A model generated the notes under the pieces. It did no database searches, was not told where the DNA came from, and saw only the letters and a list, made by a program, of their open reading frames with translations. Below, one piece after another: positions 9,404 through 17,895 of a stretch of DNA of 64,000 nt. Position 1 is the first letter of the stretch. Each line of letters opens with the position of its first letter. This stretch comes from Cellulophaga sp. BC115SP. Its GTDB lineage: Bacteria; Bacteroidota; Bacteroidia; Cytophagales; Spirosomataceae. The position numbers and the translations under genes were made by a program. The stretch lies in the NCBI RefSeq assembly GCF_009905545.1, contig NZ_JAAALB010000005.1, positions 124,001 to 188,000 on the forward strand. Reading direction: 5' to 3'.

Positions 9404-10558
9404 ATGAAGCGTTTTTCGTATTTATATATCATCATTTTTGTATTATTCAATCTAGTAGCTTGTATCAATCCTGTCAGTGATTTTGAGCAAGCAGCTTATT
9501 TGAAATTTATTACCGTAGAAGCTTCCTTATCTGACCTTACTGAGGCACAAAAGGTTAAGCTCTACTGGTCTGCCGACCGAATCGACGGAACGAGCGGTTT
9601 TACACCAATCACAGGTGCGAAGGTATGGCTAACAACAGCCTCTGGTTCGACGATTAATTATGTAGAATCAGGTGTAACCTCTGCGAAGGGCGTTTATTCA
9701 TCGCCTGATACATTCAAGGGAGTTGTTGGGGAAACCTATACTTTACATTTTCGCTTGTCGAATGGAAAAGAGTATGAGTCCTCACCTGAAAAAATGCGCA
9801 AGGCTCCAGAGATTGAGAATTTAATTACAAGATTTGAAATCAATGACGTTTACAGTAAAGCCGATCCACGAAGAGCAGGATTTAATATATATGCAGATTT
9901 TCAAGATGACCCAGCGGCAGGAGATTATTATCAATGGTTTTGGAAACATTATGAAAGAGCTGAGTTTTGTGTGACTTGTTATAGCGGGGCAAAATATAAC
10001 TTTGCAACAACCAATTGTGACCCTCCTCGTATTCCGACAGATGAAGTTTGGAATTATATCTGTAGTGCCCCGTGTTGGAATTTGACTTTTAGTAATGAGC
10101 TCAATATTATGTCTGACGCCCTAATGAATGGTCAACGATTGACTGGAAAAAAAGTCGCTAGAGTGCCTTTCGATAATTATTCAAAATACTACTTAAGACT
10201 CGAACAGCGCTCTATTACCAAAGATGCCTACGATTATTATCAAAGCTTAAGTAATCAAACTCAGAATACTGGTACCTTATTTGATGTACCTGCCGAAACT
10301 CGCTTCAGTTTAAATATAAAATCTAAAACTGACCCGACGGAGAAAATCCTTGGCATTTTTGATGTTTATGCCGTTAAAAAACGAGTTTTTTATATAGATC
10401 GTCAAACAGGAGTGCCCGCTGATGAAAGACCTCTTGTGAATTTTGGGGTAGGCGAAGTATATTCTTGTCCGCCAGGCGCACCAAATTGTCAGGATCGAGT
10501 ACCATGTTTAGAAGGGCTATATCGTACACCATTTAAACCAGAAGGTTGGATAGATTAA
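9404..10558 (+). CDS. DUF4249 family lipoprotein
   Basis: The signal sequence ends in the lipobox LVAC, making Cys20 the lipidated residue. The N-terminal half is beta-rich (an Ig-like domain with ITVEASLSD and GETYTLHF), as in DUF4249 proteins encoded directly after TonB-dependent receptors. It is probably a surface or periplasmic outer-membrane-anchored partner of the receptor 20 bases upstream. A cysteine group (Cys189, 192, 205, 220, 224) and three further cysteines near the C-terminus suggest disulfides or a metal site. The molecular role of DUF4249 is not established. Confidence 0.85.
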   Translation: MKRFSYLYIIIFVLFNLVACINPVSDFEQAAYLKFITVEASLSDLTEAQKVKLYWSADRIDGTSGFTPITGAKVWLTTASGSTINYVESGVTSAKGVYSSPDTFKGVVGETYTLHFRLSNGKEYESSPEKMRKAPEIENLITRFEINDVYSKADPRRAGFNIYADFQDDPAAGDYYQWFWKHYERAEFCVTCYSGAKYNFATTNCDPPRIPTDEVWNYICSAPCWNLTFSNELNIMSDALMNGQRLTGKKVARVPFDNYSKYYLRLEQRSITKDAYDYYQSLSNQTQNTGTLFDVPAETRFSLNIKSKTDPTEKILGIFDVYAVKKRVFYIDRQTGVPADERPLVNFGVGEVYSCPPGAPNCQDRVPCLEGLYRTPFKPEGWID

Positions 10559-10648
10559 AAGCAAGTCATTTTCTAACTTTCATAAATTCTTAAACAAAAG
10601 CAGAAGAGTTAAGTTAAAATTTAAGAAACCTTTTCGAACTTTGTATCG

Positions 10649-10656
10649 TAGGTTTG
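10649..10656 (+). promoter_or_regulatory. Possible -7 promoter element of hemH
   Basis: TAGGTTTG matches TAnnTTTG exactly and lies 26 bp before the ATG at 10683. The upstream TTTTCG is only 12 bp away, so the -33 element is poor. Confidence 0.45.
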
Positions 10657-10682
10657 TTATCCCACACTAATAGGATGCCTGT

Positions 10683-11774
10683 ATGGGCAATTTAACTCAG
10701 ATGGAAATAGTAAAAACTCAAAACACGCAAACTTCTGTGACCACTTCTCAAAAAAATATGAAAACTGGTGTTCTAATTGTCAATCTTGGAACCCCCGATT
10801 CGCCCAATACACCAGATGTGAGAAAATATCTTCGTGAATTTCTGATGGATGGTAGGGTTATTGATATTCCAGTAGCTTTTCGTTGGATGTTGGTCAATTT
10901 GATTATCGCACCATTTCGCTCTCCAAAGTCAGCCAAAACTTACCAAGAACTATGGGAAGATAGAGGCTCGCCTTTAAAGTTTTATGGAGAAGATGTGGAG
11001 GCAATGCTCCAAAAAGAACTAGGAGAGGAGTTTGAAGTAAAATTAGCCATGCGTTACCAAAGTCCAAGTTTGGATGTTGTGTTAGAACAGTTCAGAAATT
11101 CGGGCTACCAAAAAATCATTGTGATTCCGTTTTTTCCACAATATGCTTCTGCCACAACAGGTTCGGTGTACGAAAAAGTGATGAAGATTGTTTCGCAGTG
11201 GCAAATCATTCCTGAAATCAAGTTTGTTAATACCTACTACGACCATCCGAAGTTTATCGAGCATTTTACCACAGCTGCACGTAACTACATGGCTTCACAT
11301 GAATATGACTACTTTATTTTTAGTTATCATGGTGTGCCAGAACGTCAGATTCGTAAAGGGGATTGCACAGGCAAGACTTGTAATTTTGGTTCATGTTGCG
11401 ATACAATTCATTCTTTTAATCAGTATTGCTACAGAGCACAATGTCATGAGACAACACGACTGATGGTAAAAGAATTAGGTTTAAAAGAAGGGACTTACCT
11501 TACAACTTTCCAGTCTCGTTTAGGTAGAGACCCATGGATACAACCCTATACCGAAGATACCATTAAGAAACTAGCTAAAGAAGGCAAGAAAAGCGTGCTA
11601 GCATTTTCACCAGCGTTTGTGTCTGACTGTCTCGAAACAACCATTGAGGTGGGAGAAGAGTATAAAGAAGTTTTTGAAGAGTTAGGCGGAGAGCATTGGC
11701 AACTCGTAGAAAGCCTAAATAATTCTCCAATTTGGGTAGAGTTATTGAAGGATTTAGTTACCAAAAATTCTTAG
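10683..11774 (+). CDS. hemH: Ferrochelatase
   Basis: Inserts Fe(II) into protoporphyrin IX (or coproporphyrin III, depending on the pathway) in the last part of haem synthesis. The family start GVLIVNLGTPDSP is at residues 29-41. The active-site His216 lies in FSYHGVPERQ and the conserved Glu318 in DCLETTIEVGEEY. Between them is a cysteine-rich stretch (Cys228, 233, 238, 239, 249, 254), absent from E. coli HemH. The first 25 residues are not part of the usual domain. ATGs at 10701 and 10758 are alternative starts, and I kept 10683 because the -7 element lies just upstream. A strong terminator follows. Confidence 0.95.
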   Translation: MGNLTQMEIVKTQNTQTSVTTSQKNMKTGVLIVNLGTPDSPNTPDVRKYLREFLMDGRVIDIPVAFRWMLVNLIIAPFRSPKSAKTYQELWEDRGSPLKFYGEDVEAMLQKELGEEFEVKLAMRYQSPSLDVVLEQFRNSGYQKIIVIPFFPQYASATTGSVYEKVMKIVSQWQIIPEIKFVNTYYDHPKFIEHFTTAARNYMASHEYDYFIFSYHGVPERQIRKGDCTGKTCNFGSCCDTIHSFNQYCYRAQCHETTRLMVKELGLKEGTYLTTFQSRLGRDPWIQPYTEDTIKKLAKEGKKSVLAFSPAFVSDCLETTIEVGEEYKEVFEELGGEHWQLVESLNNSPIWVELLKDLVTKNS

Positions 11775-11801
11775 GTTTAATACATATTTGGTTATATTAC
11801 T

Positions 11802-11852
11802 TTACCCGTCTTGTCTTACTCATATTGATGCAGACAAGACGGGTAATTTTTT
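11802..11852 (+). terminator. Intrinsic terminator of hemH
   Basis: Perfect 15-bp arms (11802-11816 and 11832-11846) containing ACCCGTCTTGTCT are followed directly by six T residues. Confidence 0.9.
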
Positions 11853-12000
11853 ACACCTTGTTAAATGTGTTCAGGAATTCCTGTAAATTTGTTTTTCAGG
11901 TTGGGCATTTCGTGAGAAATAGTCGTAAATAAACTTATATGATTGAGTATAAAATTAAGGGTTTAAGTCATATACAAATGTTTAAAATCGAGGAGCCTCT

Positions 12001-12029
12001 CTTGTGAAAATGTTGTGAGGTTATATTTG
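12001..12029 (+). promoter_or_regulatory. Candidate promoter for the small ORF/EamA operon
   Basis: CTTG (12001-12004) and TATATTTG (12022-12029) are separated by 17 bp, close to the Bacteroidota TTTG-N19-TAnnTTTG arrangement. The small ORF starts 34 bp downstream. Confidence 0.55.
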
Positions 12030-12063
12030 TTTACTCTTTAAGAGAAAAAACTCATAAAATGTT

Positions 12064-12204
12064 ATGAAAAATGATAATATACTTAAAACTAAAAAAGATA
12101 TAAAGACTTTTATAGTAGCTATTTTGAATCCTCCTACTCATGGACAAGGACTTAAAAAAGCTCAAGACGCATATCTTAAACACAAAATCAACTTAACAAA
12201 CTAA
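12064..12204 (+). CDS. Possible 46-residue small protein upstream of EamA permease
   Basis: An open frame starts MKNDNILKTKKDIKTF and ends KHKINLTN, with the stop two bases before the permease ATG. It is Lys-rich, has no clear membrane segment and resembles no family I know. Support comes from its position behind a plausible promoter and its tight spacing to the next gene. It may be a real small protein or a translated leader coupling translation to the permease. Confidence 0.4.
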   Translation: MKNDNILKTKKDIKTFIVAILNPPTHGQGLKKAQDAYLKHKINLTN

Positions 12205-12206
12205 CC

Positions 12207-13094
12207 ATGCTATCTCTAATACTTAGCGTACTTTTTTCCGTATTGTTACTGGTCAATTTTAGACTTCATCCCAATTTTAAGGTAAATACATTTCAGGCAA
12301 TTATTTTAAATTATCCCGTTTGTTTTCTTACTGGACTATTGATGATGCCAGCCCAACAGCATTTCGAATTCAATTTTTTCAATACAGGCTCACAATATGC
12401 TTTGTTATTAGGAATAGGATTTGTCGTGACATTTATTCTGTCTGGCATCTCAACGCAAAAAATGGGTATGACAGCTACTTCTTTGGCGAATAATATCTCT
12501 TTGGTTATTCCTGTTATTTTTAGCTTGTTGTTTATTACAAAATCTGGCAGTTTTGATGCGCTCAATTATGCAGGCTTGGCATTGGCAATTGGTGCGGTAG
12601 GTTTAAGTACTTTTAAAAAAGAGGAGGCAAAAGGTACAGACACTAGCCGTAATTGGTTATTACCTCTGGCGGTATTTGTCATGTATGGTATCACAAATAC
12701 AACTTTTAACTTTCTGTCGGCAGAGTTTATCAAGACAGACGAACAGCGCATTCCATATACCCTTACGATTTTGATTGGCTCAATGGTTTTTGGTGCTTTA
12801 GTATTGATTTATCGTAAAATCCAATTGAATGAGAATATTAACTTTAAAAGTGTATTGGCTGCATTTCCATTAGGTATCCCTAATTTTTTGTCTTTTTACT
12901 TTTTACTAAAAGCACTTAGTGATTACGATAACAATGGAGCTTATGTGCTGCCTTTGTATAATATCAGTGTCATCATGGTATCATCTTTGGTGGGAATTGT
13001 TTTCTTTAAAGAAAAACTTAGCAAACTTAATTATCTGGGTTTGTTGCTGGCGCTAGTCGCCATCTTTCTCATCAATCATCAAGGATTTTTCTGA
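12207..13094 (+). CDS. EamA/DMT-family permease
   Basis: A 295-residue membrane protein with about ten hydrophobic helices in two repeats, as in the drug/metabolite transporter superfamily. The second repeat ends with VSSLVGIVFFKEKLSKLNYLGLLL, the usual EamA signature around TMs 9-10. The substrate could be a metabolite, amino acid or drug and is not visible from sequence. Its ATG is two bases after the small ORF. A GCGGTCG-type hairpin 22 bases after the stop probably ends transcription for this gene and the convergent glycosylase gene. Confidence 0.85.
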   Translation: MLSLILSVLFSVLLLVNFRLHPNFKVNTFQAIILNYPVCFLTGLLMMPAQQHFEFNFFNTGSQYALLLGIGFVVTFILSGISTQKMGMTATSLANNISLVIPVIFSLLFITKSGSFDALNYAGLALAIGAVGLSTFKKEEAKGTDTSRNWLLPLAVFVMYGITNTTFNFLSAEFIKTDEQRIPYTLTILIGSMVFGALVLIYRKIQLNENINFKSVLAAFPLGIPNFLSFYFLLKALSDYDNNGAYVLPLYNISVIMVSSLVGIVFFKEKLSKLNYLGLLLALVAIFLINHQGFF

Positions 13095-13116
13095 AATAAG
13101 CGTTTTTCTGAATTTT

Positions 13117-13155
13117 AAAAAGGCGGTCGAGTAATTAATTTCGACCGCCTTTTTT
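13117..13155. terminator. GCGGTCGA-type bidirectional terminator hairpin, copy 1
   Basis: AAAAAGGCGGTCGA and TCGACCGCCTTTTT flank a 10-bp loop between two convergent genes. The right flank continues TTTTTTGATAC, as in copy 5. It belongs to a family also seen at 17833, 18959, 29283 and 33802. Confidence 0.88.
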
Positions 13156-13184
13156 GATACTTTATTTCAAAATGACACCTCTTT

Positions 13185-13204
13185 AGACGCAAAGTATTGC
13201 GTCT
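13185..13204. repeat. AGACGCAA short hairpin
   Basis: AGACGCAA-AGTA-TTGCGTCT is a perfect 8-bp stem with a four-base loop, flanked by TT and CTAC. The core resembles the ends of the long hairpin at 6707-6775 (GTAGTCGCAAC). Confidence 0.6.
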
Positions 13205-13247
13205 CTACGGGTAAAATGTAGCTTTTAAAAATCACTCTCTCAATTAT

Positions 13248-13820
13248 TTATTTCTTACTGATAAATGTACTTCCTTTTATATAAAATCTATAAGGTAAAT
13301 CTGCACCTTGTGTTATGCCAATGCGAGTGGTGGTGAAAATCTTATCGTCGGCTATTGGACTTTGAGGAGGAATCAAGCTGAGTGCATCTGTTTGGACATT
13401 CCAAAAATTCATGTCCATTCGAATGCCAAAAGCCTGAACTAACTTGGCTGGACCTGAGCAGAGGTTTTTAATAGATGCTGTATTTCGCCTAATTTTCATT
13501 AATTCTATACCTTGAGTAGGTTCGAGAGCACGAATTAATACTGCTTCGCCTATACCTTCATCATTTCCTGATATATTGAAACAATAGTGCATACCATAAA
13601 TCTGATAAACGTATATAGTGCCTGGCTTTCCAAACATAGCAGCGTTTCGATTAGTCTTTGTTCTATAGGCGTGACAGGCAGGGTCGCCTTGTAAATAGGC
13701 TTCAGTTTCAACAATTATTCCTTCATAGCGTCCATCTTCTGAATCAAGTCTCAAGCTCCATCCCAATAGCGATTTGGAAAGTTGAAGGGTATCTAAGGTT
13801 AACAAGTTTTCTACATTCAT
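13248..13820 (-). CDS. DNA-3-methyladenine glycosylase (AAG/Mpg family)
   Basis: A base-excision repair glycosylase of the PF02245 family that removes alkylated purines such as 3-methyladenine, and in some members hypoxanthine. The motifs GIIVETEAYLQGDPACHAYR (catalytic Glu in VETEAY), GTIYVYQIYGMHYCFN and AVLIRALEPTQG are characteristic. At 190 residues it has the usual bacterial length. It is convergent with the EamA gene and shares the terminator region with it. The gene start is followed upstream by a repeat-bearing intergenic region. Confidence 0.93.
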   Translation of the reverse strand: MNVENLLTLDTLQLSKSLLGWSLRLDSEDGRYEGIIVETEAYLQGDPACHAYRTKTNRNAAMFGKPGTIYVYQIYGMHYCFNISGNDEGIGEAVLIRALEPTQGIELMKIRRNTASIKNLCSGPAKLVQAFGIRMDMNFWNVQTDALSLIPPQSPIADDKIFTTTRIGITQGADLPYRFYIKGSTFISKK

Positions 13821-13845
13821 ATTTTAATGGTTTATGGACAAATAA

Positions 13846-13976
13846 GTTAGTGGGCAAAATTTAATTAATTTTACCAGCAATAGGCTGTAAGCCATACGCC
13901 ATACGCCCTAAGCTAAAAGTTAAATGTTTTTTATAAAAGAATTTAAGCTTTTTGCCTATGGCTTACAGTCTAAAGC
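13846..13976. repeat. Repeat cluster with GCTTACAG blocks (locus A)
   Basis: GTTAGTGGGCAAAAT (13846-13860) recurs exactly at 40054-40068. The 23-mer at 13954-13976 (GCCTATGGCTTACAG, then TCTAAAGC) matches 39996-40018 at 21 of 23. TAGGCTGTAAGCCATACGC at 13881-13899 is an inverted near-copy of the same block. The rest of the 306-bp gap between the glycosylase and the kinase shows no gene. Confidence 0.65.
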
Positions 13977-14126
13977 GTACCATTAATACTAATAAAGCCT
14001 CTTGTGGAAGCTTTGAAAGGGCGAGCAGACATAAAATGCTCATATATTTCTCCATCTACCCATAATTAAGTATTTTAATGCTTATCTTTTATTAGTAACT
14101 AGCCTATTCGATTAACTAAAATATCT

Positions 14127-17114
14127 ATGAAAGGTTCAGTCTTCTTAGTTTGGTTATTATTAAGTCTTCCTTGTATAGGACAAGAGGGGTATCGACATCT
14201 TACCATTAAAAATGGGCTTTCTCAAGGCTCTATAAATACCATTTTTAAAGATTCTCGGGGATTTGTTTGGTTGGCTAGTCAGGAAGGACTAAATCGTTAC
14301 GATGGTACTAATATAAAAGTTTATCAATTTATAGATGAGGATAGCACTACCATAGGTGGAGGCAACTTGCGTGGGATTGTTGAAGATGCCAATGGCGACT
14401 TATGGATTGGTTCTGGCGATTGCTTGAATCGCTATAATAGAAAGTTAAATAATTTCACGCGATTTTATAGTAATAGCTCAAAGCGTTCGACTATTACGAC
14501 TGTTTTTTATGCTAATAAACAAGAAATATGGTATATCAATGAAGAAGAGGGAGTTGTAGCTTTGAATTATAAAAGCTTTCAGAAAAGGAAAATTTGGAGA
14601 GACTTTATTTACAAAGCAGATTACCTTTCAGGAAAAGTGAAAAAGGACCCTGTTCTGCCTATTGTTTGGATTTTGTTGCCCAAAGGAGTCGTTGGATATA
14701 ATTATCAGACTAGAGAAGAAACTATTCTCTCTCCAAAAATACTTCCTAACCCTAGTAATATAACGAGCTTTGAGGTAGATAGAGAAGGTAATATCTGGGG
14801 TGTTTCAGCATCACAACTTTGGAAATACTCAATGCTTTCAAAGCAAGTAAAATCCTTTCAACTGCCCAACCTTCGAGGTATTAAACCGACTACGTATGAT
14901 ATTAAAGAAAGTTCTGATACAAAAAAGCTTGTAATTAGCGGAAATTATGGATTGGTGATTTTTGATAAACTGAAAGAGCGTGTCAGTCGGTACTACATTC
15001 ATCAAATGAATAATACTCGTAGTTTATCCAACTGGGAAATTTCTACGGCCATATTGGATAACCAGCAGATACTTTGGGCAAATCCAGCTCCAGTTGGGAT
15101 AGATGTTATTTTACCAGAACATTTTCAAATTAATACTTTTGACAGTAATCCCTGTGATTTTGGAGAATTTAATGGTGCATCTATTCGAGGGATTGCTGAA
15201 GACGAGGAACATAACCTTTGGGTCGGATCTATTGATGAAGGACTTTGGTATATCAAAATGAATCCCAAAAGAAACAGAGGGCTTGAAGAGCCACTTTCAC
15301 TTCAGAAATTTACGACAAAGGACGGTTTACCAGACAATGATGTTAATGATATTTTAATAGATGCTAATGGAATCGTTTGGGTAGCTACTTTTTTAGGAAT
15401 GGCATATTTCGATAAACAACGAAAGAAATTTATTCCTATCTCTAATCATGCTGATTCCAATAATTATGTCAATGCAAATTATGTTCTTGAATTGTGCAAT
15501 TATAAGGATAATCAAATCCTGTTAAGTACCATGAGCGGTTTATTTCTGTTGAAGAACAAACAAATAACCGCTTTTTCGAGGGATAGAGAACCAGGTTCTG
15601 GAAGTCTCTATTACGACTCAATGGCACAAAGGCTTTATGTGGGTTGGCGTGAAAAAGGCATGGCGGTGTATTCGACCAAAGCCGAAAAGCCTGTGCTTTT
15701 GCCCAAGTTATTTTTGCCAGGTCTGAATGTAATGGAGTTTTATAAACAGCCTAAAACTGATGTCCTTTGGGTTTCATCGAATAAAGGTCTGGTCAAATTT
15801 GATGCAAAAAAACTTCAGATACTTCATGCATTTACCAACCGAAATGGATTAATCAATAATGTTGTATATGCCACTATGCCTTTTAAGAACTATCTCTGGT
15901 TGAGTACCAATAAAGGTGTTGCGCAATTTGACCTATCTAAAGAGAAATTTAAGGCTATTACGCAAGAGGAGTTTCGAGAATATAATCGTAATGCGAGTCT
16001 TATGACCTCAAATGGAACTTTCTATTTTGGCTCTACCCATGGACTTACCTATTTTAATCCTGCCATTTTACCTTCTACACATTCCTTGATTAATATCTAT
16101 TTGACTGATATGGCTGTCAACGATAAACCTTTAGCCGTTGAAAAAGGACATATTGGTGAACAGGATAAAATTGTGCTCAATTATGATGAAAATACCATAA
16201 CATTATCCTACGTAGGTATCGATTATCAAAATCAAATTAGTAATACGTATTTTATTCAACTGGAAGGATTTGATAAAAATTGGTTGAATGTTGGTTCCCA
16301 GCAGTCGATAAGATATACCCATTTACCTTATGGTGAATACAAATTGAAGATAAAAGTAAAAAACATAGACAATGAGCGATTTCCTATCAAAGAATTAGTG
16401 ATTGTAATCAATTCACCTTTTTGGCGAACAATCCCATTTTATCTTGCCATTGTGATACTTTTGATTTTGGGTGGATACTTAGGAGCTTCTTATTGGCTAA
16501 ATCGTAAGTTATTGGTGCAAAAACGAGAGCTTGATACTATTCTTAAAACACAAGAATCCGAACGGAAGCGCTTAGCCCAAGATTTACACGATGATTTGGG
16601 AGGAAGCTTGTCGATTTTAAGAGGTAGACTTTCAAACGAAGGAGTAAGTCACGAAATGATTCAGCTTGTTAATCAAGCCATTCAGGATTTAAGACTAATT
16701 TCATGGAATTTGTTACCACCCGATTTGATGAAGGATGGTTTAATCCCTGCCTTGGAAAATGCGGTGGAACGAATTCAGAAATCGACGGATATAAAATTTA
16801 CATTTATTCATTTTGGAAAAGAAAAATATTTGCCAGAAGAATCAAGAATTCATATTTATCGAATTGTTCTTGAAGTTTTTAACAACATCTTAAAACATTC
16901 AAAAGCTAATGAGGCTACGATGCAACTTCTTTTTCATGAACAAATGATTTATCTGTCCATAGAGGATAACGGAATTGGTATCAACAAAGAGGATTCTTCT
17001 TGGGGAATTGGTTTCAAAAATATTCAAACTCGTGTTGATAACCTTCATGCCCATTGGCATATAGATACAAGTAATCTTGGCACCACCTTTATATTAGAAA
17101 TACCCTATGAATGA
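14127..17114 (+). CDS. Beta-propeller sensor histidine kinase (HisKA_3 type)
   Basis: A signal peptide (ending near CIGQ19) is followed by a large periplasmic beta-propeller of Reg_prop repeats (about 20-680, with units such as DSRGFVWLASQEGLNRYDG). Next come a Y_Y_Y domain (about 695-762), one membrane helix (about 767-790) and a cytoplasmic HisKA_3 dimerisation domain with His821 in LAQDLHDDLGG. The HATPase domain (from about 905) has GIGI near 950 and WGIGFKNIQTRV after it. Related hybrid kinases in Bacteroidota sense glycans, but no polysaccharide locus is adjacent here. Its last eight bases overlap the regulator gene, so the two are co-translated. Confidence 0.93.
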   Translation: MKGSVFLVWLLLSLPCIGQEGYRHLTIKNGLSQGSINTIFKDSRGFVWLASQEGLNRYDGTNIKVYQFIDEDSTTIGGGNLRGIVEDANGDLWIGSGDCLNRYNRKLNNFTRFYSNSSKRSTITTVFYANKQEIWYINEEEGVVALNYKSFQKRKIWRDFIYKADYLSGKVKKDPVLPIVWILLPKGVVGYNYQTREETILSPKILPNPSNITSFEVDREGNIWGVSASQLWKYSMLSKQVKSFQLPNLRGIKPTTYDIKESSDTKKLVISGNYGLVIFDKLKERVSRYYIHQMNNTRSLSNWEISTAILDNQQILWANPAPVGIDVILPEHFQINTFDSNPCDFGEFNGASIRGIAEDEEHNLWVGSIDEGLWYIKMNPKRNRGLEEPLSLQKFTTKDGLPDNDVNDILIDANGIVWVATFLGMAYFDKQRKKFIPISNHADSNNYVNANYVLELCNYKDNQILLSTMSGLFLLKNKQITAFSRDREPGSGSLYYDSMAQRLYVGWREKGMAVYSTKAEKPVLLPKLFLPGLNVMEFYKQPKTDVLWVSSNKGLVKFDAKKLQILHAFTNRNGLINNVVYATMPFKNYLWLSTNKGVAQFDLSKEKFKAITQEEFREYNRNASLMTSNGTFYFGSTHGLTYFNPAILPSTHSLINIYLTDMAVNDKPLAVEKGHIGEQDKIVLNYDENTITLSYVGIDYQNQISNTYFIQLEGFDKNWLNVGSQQSIRYTHLPYGEYKLKIKVKNIDNERFPIKELVIVINSPFWRTIPFYLAIVILLILGGYLGASYWLNRKLLVQKRELDTILKTQESERKRLAQDLHDDLGGSLSILRGRLSNEGVSHEMIQLVNQAIQDLRLISWNLLPPDLMKDGLIPALENAVERIQKSTDIKFTFIHFGKEKYLPEESRIHIYRIVLEVFNNILKHSKANEATMQLLFHEQMIYLSIEDNGIGINKEDSSWGIGFKNIQTRVDNLHAHWHIDTSNLGTTFILEIPYE

Positions 17115-17736
17115 TACTAATGCCTCTTTGTTAATAGCCGACGACCATGTTTTATTTGGTGAGGGAATTATCTCTATGCTAAGAGATACATATCATTTCT
17201 TGGCACTTGTTACCGATGGAAAACATGTGATGAATGCAATTTTAGAAAGAAATCCAGCCCTAGTTTTACTCGATATAAATTTGCCTAGCATTGACGGGCT
17301 AGAGTTAGCAAAATTGATTAAGTCCAATTTTTCAGAAGTCAGTGTTATTTTTCTTACGATGTACAACGAAGGAAAATTTGTGGAACAAGCCCAAAAACTC
17401 AAAGTGGACGGTTATATGCTTAAACATTCCACGAAGGAAGAACTCATTGTGGCTATTGATAAAGTTTTGTCTGGGGAAAAATACTTCGACCCAAAATTGA
17501 ATTTGGAGAAAACAAACCTCCATCAGACAGATTATTTTGTTAAGAAATTTTTGCTTACGCCACGTGAAGTTGAAATAATTCGACTGATTAAGAAAGGAGC
17601 TAGTTCTGGGCAAATTGCGGAGGCTTTACATTTGAGTGAAGAAACAGTGCGCTCACATCGCAAAAATATTCATTTCAAGCTTGGAGTGTCAAAGGTATCC
17701 GAACTTATAGAATTTGCCAATGCGAATGGGTTATAA
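17107..17736 (+). CDS. NarL/LuxR-family response regulator
   Basis: The receiver domain (about 7-120) has Asp12/Asp13, the phosphoacceptor Asp56 in LLDINLPSIDG, and Lys104 in YMLKHS. The C-terminal LuxR-type helix-turn-helix runs from about 148 (LTPREVEIIRLIKKG) to 205 (LSEETVRSHRKNI). It overlaps the propeller kinase by eight bases and is its evident partner. The target promoters are unknown. Confidence 0.94.
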   Translation: MNDTNASLLIADDHVLFGEGIISMLRDTYHFLALVTDGKHVMNAILERNPALVLLDINLPSIDGLELAKLIKSNFSEVSVIFLTMYNEGKFVEQAQKLKVDGYMLKHSTKEELIVAIDKVLSGEKYFDPKLNLEKTNLHQTDYFVKKFLLTPREVEIIRLIKKGASSGQIAEALHLSEETVRSHRKNIHFKLGVSKVSELIEFANANGL

Positions 17737-17744
17737 ATGAGATA

Positions 17745-17771
17745 TTGAGTGAGTTGTGATTGAGTGATTAC
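17745..17771 (+). repeat. GATTGAGTGA repeat next to hairpin copy 2
   Basis: ATTGAGTGA, then GATTGAGTGATT five bases later. Its reverse complement is nearly repeated at 19018-19046, beside hairpin copy 3. Confidence 0.6.
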
Positions 17772-17832
17772 TCTTTTCAGTATTGGAGACAAATAGCTTT
17801 GCGTTTAATCATGATTTATTAGCCTATTCATC

Positions 17833-17870
17833 AAAAAAGCGGTCGGAAATTATTTTCCGACCGCTTTTTA
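17833..17870. terminator. GCGGTCGG-type bidirectional terminator hairpin, copy 2
   Basis: AAAAAAGCGGTCGGAAA pairs with TTTCCGACCGCTTTTT between the convergent LuxR regulator and YicC genes. Compared with the family consensus (GCGGTCGAAA), both arms carry a compensating extra G/C change, so the stem is conserved. Confidence 0.9.
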
Positions 17871-17895
17871 ATAGTAGTTTTATCGTAAGTCTGTT

